A stretch of DNA of 64,000 nt from an uncultured Tolumonas sp. (GCF_963556105.2 NZ_OY829948.1:353306-417305), one strand, 5' to 3'; positions 8,079 through 17,783 are shown, counted from the first letter of the stretch. Translations and numbers: made by a program. Notes: a model not told the origin generated them from the sequence alone.

Positions 8079-10360
8079 GAAACGGTGGTATCTGTTTTCA
8101 GTGGTTGAATAGTACCATCATCCAGTGTGGCACCAAACCGCTGCTGTAAAAACTGTACATTCGGATCAGCCAGCAATAATGCTTCCGCATCTTGCAGTAA
8201 GCGAACTCGTTCCTGCTGCTCAATTTCTGCCGGGCAAGCCTGTGCCAATTGCATCACCGGCTCGACCTGCAAATTAATAGGTTGCGGTAAACAAGCAGAT
8301 ATTGCTTCCGCTAACTCTTGGATCATCCGGGGTTGTGCCAGATGACGAGATTCATTACGGATCTGCAAATGCCAACAATCTGACTGCTGATTAGTGATAA
8401 CAGCCTGCATCGCCAACTGACGCACACGCCCACCCACTGGCAGTTTAGCGACAGTCTGCGCCCACGAATCAGCACTACGGGCCAGTAATTCATTACTGTG
8501 CCATATCGCTTCATCATCTTCATCAATGACCGGCTGAGCACTGGTCGTTATATGATTAGATGGCACAACCGGCGCCACCGGCTGCACCGAATCAATTTTC
8601 CGGATTCTGGCTAGTGATGGTGCCGTCGGTATCGTCACATCCGAGACACTATCCGTTGCGATAAATGCATCCTGATACGCATCCAGCGGTGGTAACTCCC
8701 ACGGCGGTAAATCATCGCTCAGATTATTTGACGGCGTAACTGCTCGTACAACAGGCTGAGATGGCACAACTGCAGTTGGCACAGCTAACGGAGCAGCTTC
8801 AACTCGTGGTTTCGGAGCATAAACCGGCGCAGCAGAAGCAGCATTTGATGACGCAGTTGTTGACGAATAGCTATCTGGCTGACTTTCTGCTTGTTGACGT
8901 CGACTACGCAGCTGATTTCGTAGCCGCAAAACATCCTGCACACCGGTATTTTGTGTTTCTGTGGCTGATGTTGATTGTATAACAACAGGATCTGCTGATA
9001 TGACTGGTCGAGCCTGAACTTGCTGAGGTGCATTAACGGGTTGAGCAATCTCTGCGGTTGGCTGCATTTGATTTGCGGCTTGCGCCATGATCTCGGATTG
9101 CTCTTGCAGCAACTTGGCATGCATTGCCAAATCTTCCGTCACACTATCTTGTGCTATCGGGGCCGCAGCAGGAGGTGCAATCACCGCCGGTGTAGACAAG
9201 GCGGGTGCCGTCAGCGACGGTGCTATATTCGCAGAGCTTGCCTTTGACTGACTATCTATTGCGGCTTGTTCTTTTGAACGCGGTGCAAATGCCAACATGC
9301 GCAATAATGTCATTTCTAACGCACTGCGGCCATCCGGCGCCAGAGGCAGCTCTTTACGGCCATTCAAGGCAATCTGGTAATAAAGCTGTAGCTCTTCTGG
9401 CGGAATTTGTTCAGCCAGTTGCTGCAACGCATCAGCATCATCTGCTGTCGGATCAGTTTGTTGCCCCAGCAATTGCCACATCGCAGTACGATGTAACAGA
9501 CTCGCTAACTCAACGTGCAATTGATCATAATCAGGCGCTAATTCGGCTAGCGCACCGACTTGTTGCATTAGCAACGCGCCATTTCGTGTTGCCAGTAACG
9601 ACAGTAGGCTATACAGCTGACGATGATCCAACGTGCCCAGCATTTGCTGCACAGTTTCAGCTTGCAACTGACCATTACCATAGGCGATCGCTTGATCACT
9701 TAGGCTTAATGCGTCACGCATACTACCTTGTGCCGCTTTTGCCAATAAACTCAGCGCAGCAGGTGCATAAGGCAATGCTTCCGCTTGTAATACACGTTGT
9801 AATTGTTCGACGATCTGTTCCCGAGTCAGTGCTTTTAGATGAAATTGCAGACATCGAGACAGAATAGTGACCGGCAGTTTTTGCGGATCGGTAGTCGCCA
9901 GCAGAAACTTCACATGTTCCGGCGGCTCTTCCAGTGTTTTCAATAACGCATTAAAACTATGCCGCGACAGCATGTGCACTTCGTCGATCAGATAGATCTT
10001 AAAACGCCCACGTGCAGGGCGATATTGCACGTTATCCAGCAGTTCACGGGTGTCTTCGACTTTTGTTCGGGATGCTGCGTCAATCTCTAACAGATCGACA
10101 AAATTACCCTGATCTATTTCACGGCAAGCGCTGCATTGCCCACAAGGCCGGGAGGTGATCCCAGTTTCGCAATTCAGACATTTCGCCAAGATACGCGCGA
10201 TAGTGGTTTTTCCCACCCCGCGCGTACCACTGAACAGATAAGCATGATGCAGACGACCTTGATCCAAGGCATTGGCTAACGCCTGTAATACATGCTGCTG
10301 CCCCATAACTTCATGAAAATTACGTGGGCGCCATTTACGAGCAAGAACCTGATATGCCAT
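8024..10360 (-). CDS. dnaX: DNA polymerase III tau (gamma/tau) subunit
   Basis: Clamp-loader ATPase that also links polymerase cores and DnaB helicase at the replication fork. The 778-residue protein has an N-terminal AAA+ module: Walker A in GTRGVGKTTIARIL, a four-cysteine zinc motif (CLNCETG, CGQCSAC), Walker B in LIDEVHM, and sensor SRCLQF. This is followed by a long Ala/Pro/Gln-rich linker (about residues 365-620) and the C-terminal tau domain. The last 17 residues (from IPKEIEV) are encoded by an ERIC element. No A-AAA-AAG slippery heptamer, which makes gamma in E. coli, was seen on the coding strand. It starts 17 bases after apt. Confidence 0.95.
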   Translation of the reverse strand: MAYQVLARKWRPRNFHEVMGQQHVLQALANALDQGRLHHAYLFSGTRGVGKTTIARILAKCLNCETGITSRPCGQCSACREIDQGNFVDLLEIDAASRTKVEDTRELLDNVQYRPARGRFKIYLIDEVHMLSRHSFNALLKTLEEPPEHVKFLLATTDPQKLPVTILSRCLQFHLKALTREQIVEQLQRVLQAEALPYAPAALSLLAKAAQGSMRDALSLSDQAIAYGNGQLQAETVQQMLGTLDHRQLYSLLSLLATRNGALLMQQVGALAELAPDYDQLHVELASLLHRTAMWQLLGQQTDPTADDADALQQLAEQIPPEELQLYYQIALNGRKELPLAPDGRSALEMTLLRMLAFAPRSKEQAAIDSQSKASSANIAPSLTAPALSTPAVIAPPAAAPIAQDSVTEDLAMHAKLLQEQSEIMAQAANQMQPTAEIAQPVNAPQQVQARPVISADPVVIQSTSATETQNTGVQDVLRLRNQLRSRRQQAESQPDSYSSTTASSNAASAAPVYAPKPRVEAAPLAVPTAVVPSQPVVRAVTPSNNLSDDLPPWELPPLDAYQDAFIATDSVSDVTIPTAPSLARIRKIDSVQPVAPVVPSNHITTSAQPVIDEDDEAIWHSNELLARSADSWAQTVAKLPVGGRVRQLAMQAVITNQQSDCWHLQIRNESRHLAQPRMIQELAEAISACLPQPINLQVEPVMQLAQACPAEIEQQERVRLLQDAEALLLADPNVQFLQQRFGATLDDGTIQPLKTDTTVSIPKEIEVAARRQESESP

Positions 10361-10377
10361 ATCTGCCTGTTAACGGA

Positions 10378-10923
10378 TCAATGTCCGGGAAAATCAACCA
10401 ATTTAAGAACTTTCACACCCATCGCAGTTAACCGTTCCTCACCACCTAAATCAGGCAATGAAATAACAAATGCGGCATGTTCAACAATACCACCCACCTG
10501 GCGGATCATCTTGATGGTTGCTTCAACTGTACCACCGGTTGCTAGCAAATCATCCACGACCAGAACCTTCTCGCCAGGTTTGATTGCATCACAGTGCATC
10601 TGCAGACAATCTTCACCATATTCCAGTTGATAGCTTTGCTCCAGCACAGAACGAGGTAATTTGCCCGGTTTACGCACCGGAATAAAACCCAGCTGTAGCG
10701 CATACGCTAACGGTGCGCCAAAAATAAAGCCTCGCGCTTCCGTGCCAACTACTTTATCAAACGACATGGTTTGATAGTGTTCTTTTAGCAGTTCGATGGT
10801 CTGATGAAATCCCTGAGGATGCTCAACCAAACTGGTGACATCACGAAACAAGATCCCTGGTTTTGGATAATCAGGAATAGTAGCAATACAGGATTGAATG
10901 AAATCTAGCGTGTTACGGTTCAT
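10378..10923 (-). CDS. apt: adenine phosphoribosyltransferase
   Basis: Salvages adenine by joining it to phosphoribosyl pyrophosphate to give AMP. The 181-residue protein (E. coli 183) has the [16 protein letters not shown]-terminal block, the [12 protein letters not shown] segment and the PRPP-binding motif [14 protein letters not shown]. The E. coli gene order apt-dnaX is kept, so the two are probably co-transcribed. The start codon lacks an obvious Shine-Dalgarno sequence, but no better start exists. Confidence 0.96.
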   Translation of the reverse strand: MNRNTLDFIQSCIATIPDYPKPGILFRDVTSLVEHPQGFHQTIELLKEHYQTMSFDKVVGTEARGFIFGAPLAYALQLGFIPVRKPGKLPRSVLEQSYQLEYGEDCLQMHCDAIKPGEKVLVVDDLLATGGTVEATIKMIRQVGGIVEHAAFVISLPDLGGEERLTAMGVKVLKLVDFPGH

Positions 10924-11017
10924 GGTATGTGTGTTTCTGAGGATAAAATCAAAACGTGTAGGTTATCAGTCTGCAGGCTGAATGCAACGTCTGCGCATCA
11001 GATGTCATTTTAAGCGC

Positions 11018-11046
11018 ACAAAAATAAAGCCGCCCGAAGGCGGCTT
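11018..11046 (-). terminator. Rho-independent terminator of porin gene
   Basis: A perfect 8-bp stem (AAGCCGCC with GGCGGCTT), CGAA loop and, on the minus strand, TTTATTTTTG after the stem. It starts about 30 bases after the porin stop. Confidence 0.88.
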
Positions 11047-11074
11047 CACAACAATCAACTAATTTCAGACGAAA

Positions 11075-12103
11075 TTAGAAGTTGTATTGCAGACCAACAT
11101 AGTAGTTGTCATCTTGGTTTGCAGTTTCGTTGATTTTGTATTCTGTGTAAGCTTTGGCTTTTGGAGTGATGTCATACTGAGCACCCAATACATAGTATTT
11201 AGTTACAGTACCATCTTCACCTGTCTGTGCAGCATTGTGCGGATCAACTTGGCCAAAACCAGCAACCAGAGTTACAACTGGCAGTACTTTGTAAGTACCA
11301 GTTACAGCCCAAACGGTATCTTTAGTATCTTCTGCAGTACCAGTTGATACTTTGTCTTTAACTGATTGGCCATAAGTTGATGCTACATAAAATGCATCAT
11401 AAGTATAACCCAAGCCAGCTGCATACTGTTTGTTGGTGTAGCTTTCACCAGCGATTTCACCAGTCAGAGCTTGGTAAGCAACTACAGGTTTCAGGCTTGA
11501 CACGTCATCCAGCTTAACTGTGTAACCAGCAGCTGCAGAGTACAGATTTTGTACACGAGTACCATTAGTATGTTGGGTTTTATCTTTAGCTTGATCAGAG
11601 AAAGAAACGCTTGAACGCAGATCCCAGCCATCAGCAGCATAAGTAACTTTAGCTGAATCATCCCAACGGGATTGGGCGAATTGGTTTTCAATTAAGCCAG
11701 AATATTCGTTGTAAACGTCAGTTACATCAGACAGTTCAACAAACGCACTATCTTGAGTACCAACAGTAGCCTGAATACCATTGCCAAAGTCTGCACCAGC
11801 AAAAGCATAACGATCTGCAAATTTATTACCATCAGCAGCTTCAGAAGCAACCTGCCATTCAACTTTACTAATCAAAGCAACATCTGAACCTGTTGCCCAT
11901 TTACCATTCACGCCTAAACGAGCAGTAGTATCACTACCAAAGTTGTTAGCTTTGCCATTTGTATCATTATAAATCTGACCAGCTTGATACTGAATACGAC
12001 CGTATACATCTACTTGCTGACCATCTTTATCATATACAACAGCTGCGTTCGCTGATGCAGCGAACAAAGAGGTGGTTACTACTGCCAGGAGAGTCTTTTT
12101 CAT
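11075..12103 (-). CDS. outer-membrane general porin
   Basis: A 342-residue trimeric beta-barrel porin for diffusion of small hydrophilic solutes. The signal peptide (MKKTLLAVVTTSLFAASANA) is cleaved before AVVYD. The mature part starts with VDVYGRIQYQ and shows the alternating aromatic strands of the OmpC/OmpF/OmpU type. It ends in the strand YYVGLQYNF with the C-terminal phenylalanine needed for BAM-mediated insertion. An upstream in-frame start would add 30 residues before the signal peptide, so it is rejected. A long AT-rich region upstream probably holds promoter and regulator sites. Which named porin it is cannot be decided. Confidence 0.92.
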   Translation of the reverse strand: MKKTLLAVVTTSLFAASANAAVVYDKDGQQVDVYGRIQYQAGQIYNDTNGKANNFGSDTTARLGVNGKWATGSDVALISKVEWQVASEAADGNKFADRYAFAGADFGNGIQATVGTQDSAFVELSDVTDVYNEYSGLIENQFAQSRWDDSAKVTYAADGWDLRSSVSFSDQAKDKTQHTNGTRVQNLYSAAAGYTVKLDDVSSLKPVVAYQALTGEIAGESYTNKQYAAGLGYTYDAFYVASTYGQSVKDKVSTGTAEDTKDTVWAVTGTYKVLPVVTLVAGFGQVDPHNAAQTGEDGTVTKYYVLGAQYDITPKAKAYTEYKINETANQDDNYYVGLQYNF

Positions 12104-12484
12104 AATTAAATGCCTACTGTAATTAAACATTGAGTTTATTTTTATTTCCCTGTGCGATAGCACATGAATGCTATCTCTATGTGAATCTAACAAGAAAATG
12201 TGATGACATCAACACTTTGTATATCAACTTAAATAACGTTAATTAAGTGGTGCAATTGTCTATTTTTGACCACCAATTTAGTGCAAAAAAATGTAAATTG
12301 ACAAATTTACTATATATAAAAAATATATTGATAATATAAACACCTAAATTTAAGTGATATTGCGCACATTAAAATGACAATAAAGAGATTCAAATGAGAT
12401 GCAATTTATTTTCATCCACTATTGCTCTAGTCACGCAGAAGATTAGAATGTCTGTCTAGAAATAACCGTTATCAAGGATTAGTT
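12104..12484. promoter_or_regulatory. AT-rich divergent intergenic region (porin / yccT-like)
   Basis: 381 bases between divergent genes, extremely AT-rich from about 12220 to 12370. A TTGACA hexamer (12298-12303) is followed by tracts of TATATATAAAAAATATATT. Promoters in both directions are expected, but I could not assign -10 boxes or named operators with confidence. Confidence 0.45.
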
Positions 12485-13150
12485 ATGGCTTTGCTGTTCC
12501 GCAATAAATTGTCTCAGGCTGTAGGTGTACTGACCTTATTTGTTTGTACGACTGTGTTGGCAGAGACTGTCGTTACCGTTCCTCGTCCGTACGCTACATA
12601 TTTGGTAGATGGTAAATCTTACAAAGCAAATGACAGTGAAATTAAACTGTCAGAAGGTGAACACCAGTTAGTGATCCGTTTTGAAGGTAATTACAGTAAA
12701 AAAGACTCTATCGATCTTGTTAGCGGAGAACCGCTGGTCATTAACTTTAAAACTGATGGCAAAGAACAACTCACATTTGACATGCCACAAGTAAAAGAAG
12801 CTCCTCAGGCAAGAGCTTTTCTCAAAAACCAAAAATTGCAGCTGATTGATCGCAACAGCAAAGCTGTGAAAACAGCTCATATTTTCGAATTACCAAAAAA
12901 AGAAGGCTTACAGATTGGCCGTGATTATCAGGAAGAGCTTCTTGCAATGGGAAAAGCATTCCAGCAACCCATTATAAATGAAGATGGCTCGATTTCTGTC
13001 AACGGTACCGTTCAAACTGGTAACAATAGTGCAGCAGCCGTAATCGGTAGCAAAAATCTTCAATCTTTGGAGATGCTGAAATACTGGTATAACCGAGCTG
13101 ACCCACAAGCGCGTAAAGCGTTTCAACATTGGATCATTACTCAGCAATAA
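12485..13150 (+). CDS. DUF2057 family protein (YccT/CsgI-like), exported
   Basis: A 221-residue protein with an N-terminal signal peptide ending at VLAE. It belongs to the DUF2057 family: VPRPYATYLVDGKSYK near the start, then LSEGEHQLVIRFEGNY. The C-terminus (SLEMLKYWYNRADPQARKAFQHW) is characteristic. E. coli YccT has been reported as a periplasmic inhibitor of curli subunit polymerisation (CsgI); whether this applies here is not known. No curli genes lie nearby. The ATG is preceded by AAGGA. It is a single-gene unit between the porin region and a terminator shared with glgC. Confidence 0.82.
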   Translation: MALLFRNKLSQAVGVLTLFVCTTVLAETVVTVPRPYATYLVDGKSYKANDSEIKLSEGEHQLVIRFEGNYSKKDSIDLVSGEPLVINFKTDGKEQLTFDMPQVKEAPQARAFLKNQKLQLIDRNSKAVKTAHIFELPKKEGLQIGRDYQEELLAMGKAFQQPIINEDGSISVNGTVQTGNNSAAAVIGSKNLQSLEMLKYWYNRADPQARKAFQHWIITQQ

Positions 13151-13164
13151 CTAAATTGCGCCTA

Positions 13165-13192
13165 ATAAAAAAGGCTGCATAAGCAGCCTTTT
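13165..13192. terminator. bidirectional terminator between yccT-like gene and glgC
   Basis: A perfect 10-bp stem (AAAAGGCTGC with GCAGCCTTTT) around ATAA, with A-tract upstream and T-tract downstream. It serves the two convergent genes. Confidence 0.88.
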
Positions 13193-13208
13193 AACCATTA
13201 AGAAAATA

Positions 13209-14507
13209 TTACTCTTTTAACTTATCGAACATTGAGCGAGTTACTAGCACTACACCATTCTCACTGCGGTGGAAACGTCTTGCATCTTCCGCTGGGTTTT
13301 CACCAATAATAGTTCCTGGTGGAATATTGCAATGTTTATCAATGATTACTTTGCGTAAACGACTGCCTCGACCTATCACCACATCAGGGAATATAACCGC
13401 GCCATCTAATGTACAACCTGAATGCACCCGTACACCTGAGAACAATACTGAGTTGTGAATAATAGATCCGCTGACGATACAACCACCGGAAAGTACAGAG
13501 TTTAAAGTACTACCAGATTGGCCATTAAAATCCTGCACAAATTTTGCCGGCGGTAACTGACGTTGGTTAGTCCAAATTGGCCAGCTTTCATCATACAAAT
13601 CCAGTTCTGGTACGACAGAAGCCAGATCCATATTGGCTTCCCAGAAAGAGTCTACTGTTCCGACATCACGCCAGTAGCATTGGCTTTCTTTATCTTTATC
13701 TTCATGATCTTTGCAACCAACACAAGACATGCTGAAAGGATGAGCGTAAGCGATCCCTTGTTTTACTACTTTCGGAATAATGTCCATACCGAAATCACGA
13801 CGAGAACCTTCGTCTTGCTGATCTTCTTCCAGTAATTGGTATAAGTAGTCGGCATCAAAAACATAAACGCCCATTGAGGCCAGAGACACCTCTGAATTAC
13901 CAGGAATTGTTGGTGGATCAGCAGGTTTTTCCACAAACTCAGTGATCTGACGGTTATCGTCAATAGCCATTACACCAAAAGCTGTAGCTTCATGTTTAGG
14001 CACTTCGATACATGCCACAGTCACTTTACCGCCCAGTCGCACATGATCCAGCAACATGCTCGCGTAATCCATTTTATAAACATGGTCACCAGCAAGCACT
14101 AACACATACTTAGGGGTGTAATCGCGGATAATATCCACGTTTTGATAGACTGCATCCGCAGTACCACGATACCAATTCACCTCGTCCAAACGCTGTTGTG
14201 CTGGAAGCAAATCGATAAATTCATTCATTTGATAACGCAGGAAAGACCAACCAGCCTGAATATGACGAAGAAGACTGTGGGATTTATATTGTGTAACCAC
14301 ACCTACGCGGGTAATACCTGAGTTAATACAATTAGAGAGTGCGAAATCAATAATTCGGAATTTACCACCGAAATGTACCGCTGGTTTTGCTCTATTATCA
14401 GTCAGCTGCTTCAACCGACTGCCTCTTCCTCCCGCCAGAACCAATGCCAGAGTTTGGTTGATTGCTTCTCTGGCCTGAGTCATGCCCTGCGGATCTACTG
14501 AAACCAT
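13209..14507 (-). CDS. glgC: glucose-1-phosphate adenylyltransferase (ADP-glucose pyrophosphorylase)
   Basis: Makes ADP-glucose, the committed step of bacterial glycogen synthesis. The 432-residue protein (E. coli 431) begins [10 protein letters not shown] after a strong GGGAGG ribosome site. The nucleotidyltransferase signature is present ([12 protein letters not shown] then [19 protein letters not shown]). So are the WYRGTADAV and [10 protein letters not shown] substrate segments, and a C-terminal left-handed beta-helix with allosteric residues. No other glycogen gene (glgB, X, A or P) is in the window, so glgC stands alone here, unlike in the E. coli operon. A start seven codons upstream is less likely. 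Confidence 0.95.
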   Translation of the reverse strand: MVSVDPQGMTQAREAINQTLALVLAGGRGSRLKQLTDNRAKPAVHFGGKFRIIDFALSNCINSGITRVGVVTQYKSHSLLRHIQAGWSFLRYQMNEFIDLLPAQQRLDEVNWYRGTADAVYQNVDIIRDYTPKYVLVLAGDHVYKMDYASMLLDHVRLGGKVTVACIEVPKHEATAFGVMAIDDNRQITEFVEKPADPPTIPGNSEVSLASMGVYVFDADYLYQLLEEDQQDEGSRRDFGMDIIPKVVKQGIAYAHPFSMSCVGCKDHEDKDKESQCYWRDVGTVDSFWEANMDLASVVPELDLYDESWPIWTNQRQLPPAKFVQDFNGQSGSTLNSVLSGGCIVSGSIIHNSVLFSGVRVHSGCTLDGAVIFPDVVIGRGSRLRKVIIDKHCNIPPGTIIGENPAEDARRFHRSENGVVLVTRSMFDKLKE

Positions 14508-14570
14508 AAAAACCTCCCGTGATAACAACTAAAAGACACGTTTGGTTGCCAAATGGAGCGAGCTCGTTCA

Positions 14571-14599
14571 TTATCAATCCATTGCAACGGGACTATAAT
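14571..14599 (+). promoter_or_regulatory. candidate sigma-70 promoter for the GGDEF-EAL-like gene
   Basis: A perfect TATAAT (14594-14599) with TTATCA 17 bases upstream (four of six matches to TTGACA). It is directed towards the downstream gene, about 200 bases before its start. The rest of the 300-base gap shows no further clear element. Confidence 0.45.
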
Positions 14600-14807
14600 G
14601 TTCTCTAAATGAAACAAGTTCCATTCGAGAGATCACGAATCTACGCTTATTGCTGATAATTCTTCGAATTTGTTACTCAGAGCACACCCGCATCAGTAAA
14701 AGCGAGTTTTTTTCTAAGTAATATTGTCAGCTAGCAGAAAAGAATTGTTTATGTTTTATGCTATAAGGATAGAGCAAAGAGTAGACATAATAAACGAGGA
14801 GCCATGG

Positions 14808-16388
14808 ATGAAAGAACAAAGTATCTATCAAAAACAGTGGCTATCGTTGGCCATCATTTTGCTGCTAGCCATCGCCATCAATACTGCCGTTATTTACTAT
14901 TCATTTGCTGATTATGCAGGTAGCAGCCTAATACTGATATCTAACGGATTATTGATACTGTCGTTATTAACCCTGCTTTGGGTCAACCAATCGTTATTGA
15001 AAAAAGCGGAATCAAAAACAGCATCGTTACTCCTTGAAAATCAACCTTCATCTAAGATTTTCCCGCTTCTTTCTTCTGTTATTCAGCGCCAGCATGATGC
15101 TCTGCAGCAAGATATCAACAAAATAAAGAGCCTCAATTCAGAACTGGAACATAGGGCTTTGCAAGATAATTTGACCAGCCTTCAAAATCGCAGTGCGTTC
15201 CGCAAGCATTTAACTGAGTTTTTGCAGCAGAAAAATCAATCTGAGCAAGCATGTTTGTGCCTTATTCGTTCAACCGAATTAACCAGCATTAACCACCAAC
15301 GAGGTCGTGTAGCCGGAGATCAATACCTGCAGGCTATAGCTGAAATTGTGCAATATGTTGGGCATCGCTTTTCTACTGAATATGTTTATCGTTTATCCAG
15401 TAGCGACTATGCCATTTTAATCAAAAATATAACGCTATCGATTGCACCAATTTTAGGCAAAGAACTTAAACAATTATTTGATAATTTCCAGCTACAAATG
15501 TCGATGGATAGTGCCGCATATACTGGCATTACCTTCCTCCGGCCAGGACAATTACCTGAGCAAGCATTATCCAGAGCGGATTTAGCATTAGCAAAAGCTC
15601 AAACTAGTGTAGTTAATGGCTGGTATGTACAAGAACTTGATGCAGATGATGCATTTCAAGGGGAAAGTCATTGGCGGCAAGCGATCCAATTTATAATTGA
15701 GTCGAGAAATGTCACTTTCAACGGTCAGGCTATTCAGCCATTAAATATGGCTGTAAACAATTATATTCAAATTATTCCGCGGTTTATTGGCCAAAAACAG
15801 CAAACTCTACCAACTGAAACAGTTTATGCCATGGCTATGCGACATGGCATCATGAGCAAATTAGAAGAGTTGGTTGTAGAGAATATGCTTCAGCAGCATA
15901 AACTCCATTCTGAGAATATAGCCCGCTGGGGTTTGAATCTCAGCGTAAATGCATTATTCAACTCATCATTCATGATCTGGTTAGAACGCATTTTATTACG
16001 AGAACAAGAAATAGCACCCAATCTGGTGTTTGAAATTGATGAGGAAATACTTGATTGTCATCTTGCCGCCAGTATTCGTATGTTTGAAATGTTGCGCAGA
16101 GTCGGCAGTCGTTCCTGTATATCTAAATTCGGTCGAGGAATGGGGTCGTTTCGCCTGTATCGTGAGTTACGCCCCGATTATATCAAACTAGATTCAGCAC
16201 TAATTGATACCATCGAACGTGATAGTGCAAGCCAGCAATTTATACGCATGATCGTTGAAATTTCACATCGCATGGGCTGTGTCGTGATTGCAGAGGGTGT
16301 TGAAAACATGTCTCAACGAGAAACGCTGGAGCGTATGTACATCGATGGTATTCAAGGACAATTAGTCTCTAAGATAATACAACTGTAG
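14808..16388 (+). CDS. membrane protein with degenerate GGDEF and EAL domains
   Basis: Two N-terminal membrane helices (about residues 10-30 and 40-60) precede a coiled-coil linker, a GGDEF-like domain and an EAL-like domain; 526 residues from this start. Key catalytic residues are missing. The GGDEF signature reads SSSDY. The EAL motif region reads YIQIIPRF. The DDFGTG loop reads SKFGRGMGS, although DYIKLD and AEGVE remain. It is therefore unlikely to make or break c-di-GMP and may act as a sensor or as a CsrD-like RNA turnover factor. An earlier start (14724) is open, but GAGGAG lies six bases before the ATG used here. Confidence 0.8.
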   Translation: MKEQSIYQKQWLSLAIILLLAIAINTAVIYYSFADYAGSSLILISNGLLILSLLTLLWVNQSLLKKAESKTASLLLENQPSSKIFPLLSSVIQRQHDALQQDINKIKSLNSELEHRALQDNLTSLQNRSAFRKHLTEFLQQKNQSEQACLCLIRSTELTSINHQRGRVAGDQYLQAIAEIVQYVGHRFSTEYVYRLSSSDYAILIKNITLSIAPILGKELKQLFDNFQLQMSMDSAAYTGITFLRPGQLPEQALSRADLALAKAQTSVVNGWYVQELDADDAFQGESHWRQAIQFIIESRNVTFNGQAIQPLNMAVNNYIQIIPRFIGQKQQTLPTETVYAMAMRHGIMSKLEELVVENMLQQHKLHSENIARWGLNLSVNALFNSSFMIWLERILLREQEIAPNLVFEIDEEILDCHLAASIRMFEMLRRVGSRSCISKFGRGMGSFRLYRELRPDYIKLDSALIDTIERDSASQQFIRMIVEISHRMGCVVIAEGVENMSQRETLERMYIDGIQGQLVSKIIQL

Positions 16389-16441
16389 CGACTCTTTATG
16401 AAACTCTCTGTATTTTCAGTAAATTGTTTTAAAAGGCATTG

Positions 16442-16469
16442 TTGCAATTTACAGAGAGTTTGATACTAT
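16442..16469 (+). promoter_or_regulatory. candidate promoter of 4.5S RNA gene
   Basis: TTGCAA and TACTAT separated by 16 bases, ending about 19 bases before the predicted mature 5' end of the RNA. Confidence 0.5.
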
Positions 16470-16487
16470 CAGCGGCGTTTCAGTGAT

Positions 16488-16602
16488 GGCGGCCTGGTGG
16501 GTCCTCTCGCATCGATAGTTCGTGAATTCGGTCAGGTCCGGAAGGAAGCAGCCGCAGCGGATGACTTGAGTGCCGAGATGTGGCTTATCAGGCCGCCGCC
16601 CT
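16488..16602 (+). ncRNA. ffs: 4.5S RNA of the signal recognition particle
   Basis: The highly conserved apical core GGTCAGGTCCGGAAGGAAGC (16530-16549) with AGCAGCC is the Ffh-binding domain IV of bacterial SRP RNA. The ends pair (GGCGGCCT with AGGCCGCC), and inner helices also match, giving a single long hairpin of about 115 nt as in E. coli. The RNA pairs with Ffh and FtsY to deliver membrane proteins to the translocon. TTTT follows the 3' end, so the hairpin itself can help terminate. It ends only about five bases before the stop codon of the convergent fadR gene. Exact ends are estimated. Confidence 0.95.
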
Positions 16603-16606
16603 TTTA

Positions 16607-17320
16607 TCACCCTTCAAGTACCGCTGAATCCCCTAAATTCTTTCTCAACTCTAGCCAAATTTTGGCTGATTCAGAGCCATATTGACGAACAACACTTCTC
16701 GCTGTTTCAAAAGCACCGTTTTCCGCCAATGTAGCTAACTGATCATAAAATTTCATCGCTAACAGACGCGCGGCAGCATCGGTAAAGTAATAACGCCCGA
16801 CGCGACGATAAAGACTCTTGAAGCCATTAAAGATCAACGCATAGATCGGGTTGCCGGACGCTAAAGCCAGTACATGGTAAAGCTGATAATCAAAATCGAT
16901 ATAAGCTTCTGCGGAGTCATCTAGTTCAGTTCGAGTCGCCAGCACTGATAACACAGACGATGCATCACGTTTGAGTGCTGCATGAATGAAAATAACGCTG
17001 ATATTGGTGCGGGCAGAAAAGAGCTGTTCAACCAATTGAGGAAGTTTTTCCTGCTCTAGTTTCGCCAGAGTATCCAGAATACCTAAGCTGGATGTTTCCC
17101 AGAAATTATTCACTTTGGTTGGTTTGCCATGTTGAATCGTCAACCAGCCATCGCGCGCCAGCCGCTGTAAGACTTCACGTAACGTGGTTCTGGTTACGCC
17201 AATCAATTCAGATAACTCTCGTTCCGCAGGCAAAATAGTGCCCGGCGCGTAACGATGATTCCAAATTGATTTGATGATGTACTCTTCAGCAAGCCCGGCA
17301 GGACTCTGAGCCTTAAACAC
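16607..17320 (-). CDS. fadR: fatty acid metabolism regulator FadR (GntR family)
   Basis: Represses fatty-acid degradation genes and activates fabA/fabB; long-chain acyl-CoA releases it from DNA. The 237-residue protein begins with the winged-helix domain ([40 protein letters not shown]), nearly identical to E. coli FadR. It continues into the all-helical acyl-CoA-binding domain ([15 protein letters not shown]). Translation probably begins at GTG; AAGG is about nine bases upstream and no ATG fits the conserved N-terminus. The 3' end meets the 4.5S RNA gene. Confidence 0.95.
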   Translation of the reverse strand: MFKAQSPAGLAEEYIIKSIWNHRYAPGTILPAERELSELIGVTRTTLREVLQRLARDGWLTIQHGKPTKVNNFWETSSLGILDTLAKLEQEKLPQLVEQLFSARTNISVIFIHAALKRDASSVLSVLATRTELDDSAEAYIDFDYQLYHVLALASGNPIYALIFNGFKSLYRRVGRYYFTDAAARLLAMKFYDQLATLAENGAFETARSVVRQYGSESAKIWLELRKNLGDSAVLEG

Positions 17321-17411
17321 AGTGTGTGGCCTTATCTAGTGAACACTTGGAAATCATAGCAAAGGCAGCTAGTAGTGACTATGAAATCGGCCACTATTTA
17401 TTAATTAAATC

Positions 17412-17439
17412 AACGGGAGCTAATTTGGCAGCTCCCGTT
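17412..17439 (-). terminator. terminator of grxD
   Basis: A perfect 10-bp stem (AACGGGAGCT with AGCTCCCGTT) and eight-base loop, followed on the minus strand by TTGATTTAATTAAT. The U-run is interrupted. Confidence 0.65.
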
Positions 17440-17447
17440 TCTAGGTA

Positions 17448-17783
17448 TTATTCCGTCGCAGCTTGCTGTTTAGCGTGAGCGGCTTTTAATAAAGTCTGTA
17501 GCTCACCTTGTTGGAACATTTCCAGCATAATGTCACAACCACCAATCAACTCACCATCAACCCACAATTGTGGAAAAGTCGGCCAATTAGCATATTTAGG
17601 CAACTCAGCACGGATATCTGGGTTTTGCAGAATATCGACATAGGCAAAAGGAACGCCACAAGCCATCAACGCTTGTGATGCCTGTGATGAGAAGCCACAG
17701 CTTGGCAACTTTGGTGAGCCCTTCATATACAACAGGATTGGGTTTTCTGCGATTTGTTGCTTGATCTTCTCAATAGTTTCCAT
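17448..17783 (-). CDS. grxD: monothiol glutaredoxin Grx4 (GrxD)
   Basis: A CGFS-type monothiol glutaredoxin of 111 residues that binds a shared [2Fe-2S] cluster with glutathione and BolA partners and delivers clusters to apo-proteins. The active site SCGFSSQA, the glutathione-binding WPTFPQLWVDGELIGG and the GGCD motif are all present. GAGGGG precedes the ATG. As in E. coli, it is divergent from and close to sodB, which fits shared iron and oxidative-stress biology. The 242-base gap between them is AT-rich and should hold both promoters. Confidence 0.95.
   Translation of the reverse strand: METIEKIKQQIAENPILLYMKGSPKLPSCGFSSQASQALMACGVPFAYVDILQNPDIRAELPKYANWPTFPQLWVDGELIGGCDIMLEMFQQGELQTLLKAAHAKQQAATE

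Noticed and set aside
9205-9867. 220-codon plus-strand frame opposite dnaX
   Set aside because: It overlies the conserved AAA+ part of DnaX and has no family resemblance.
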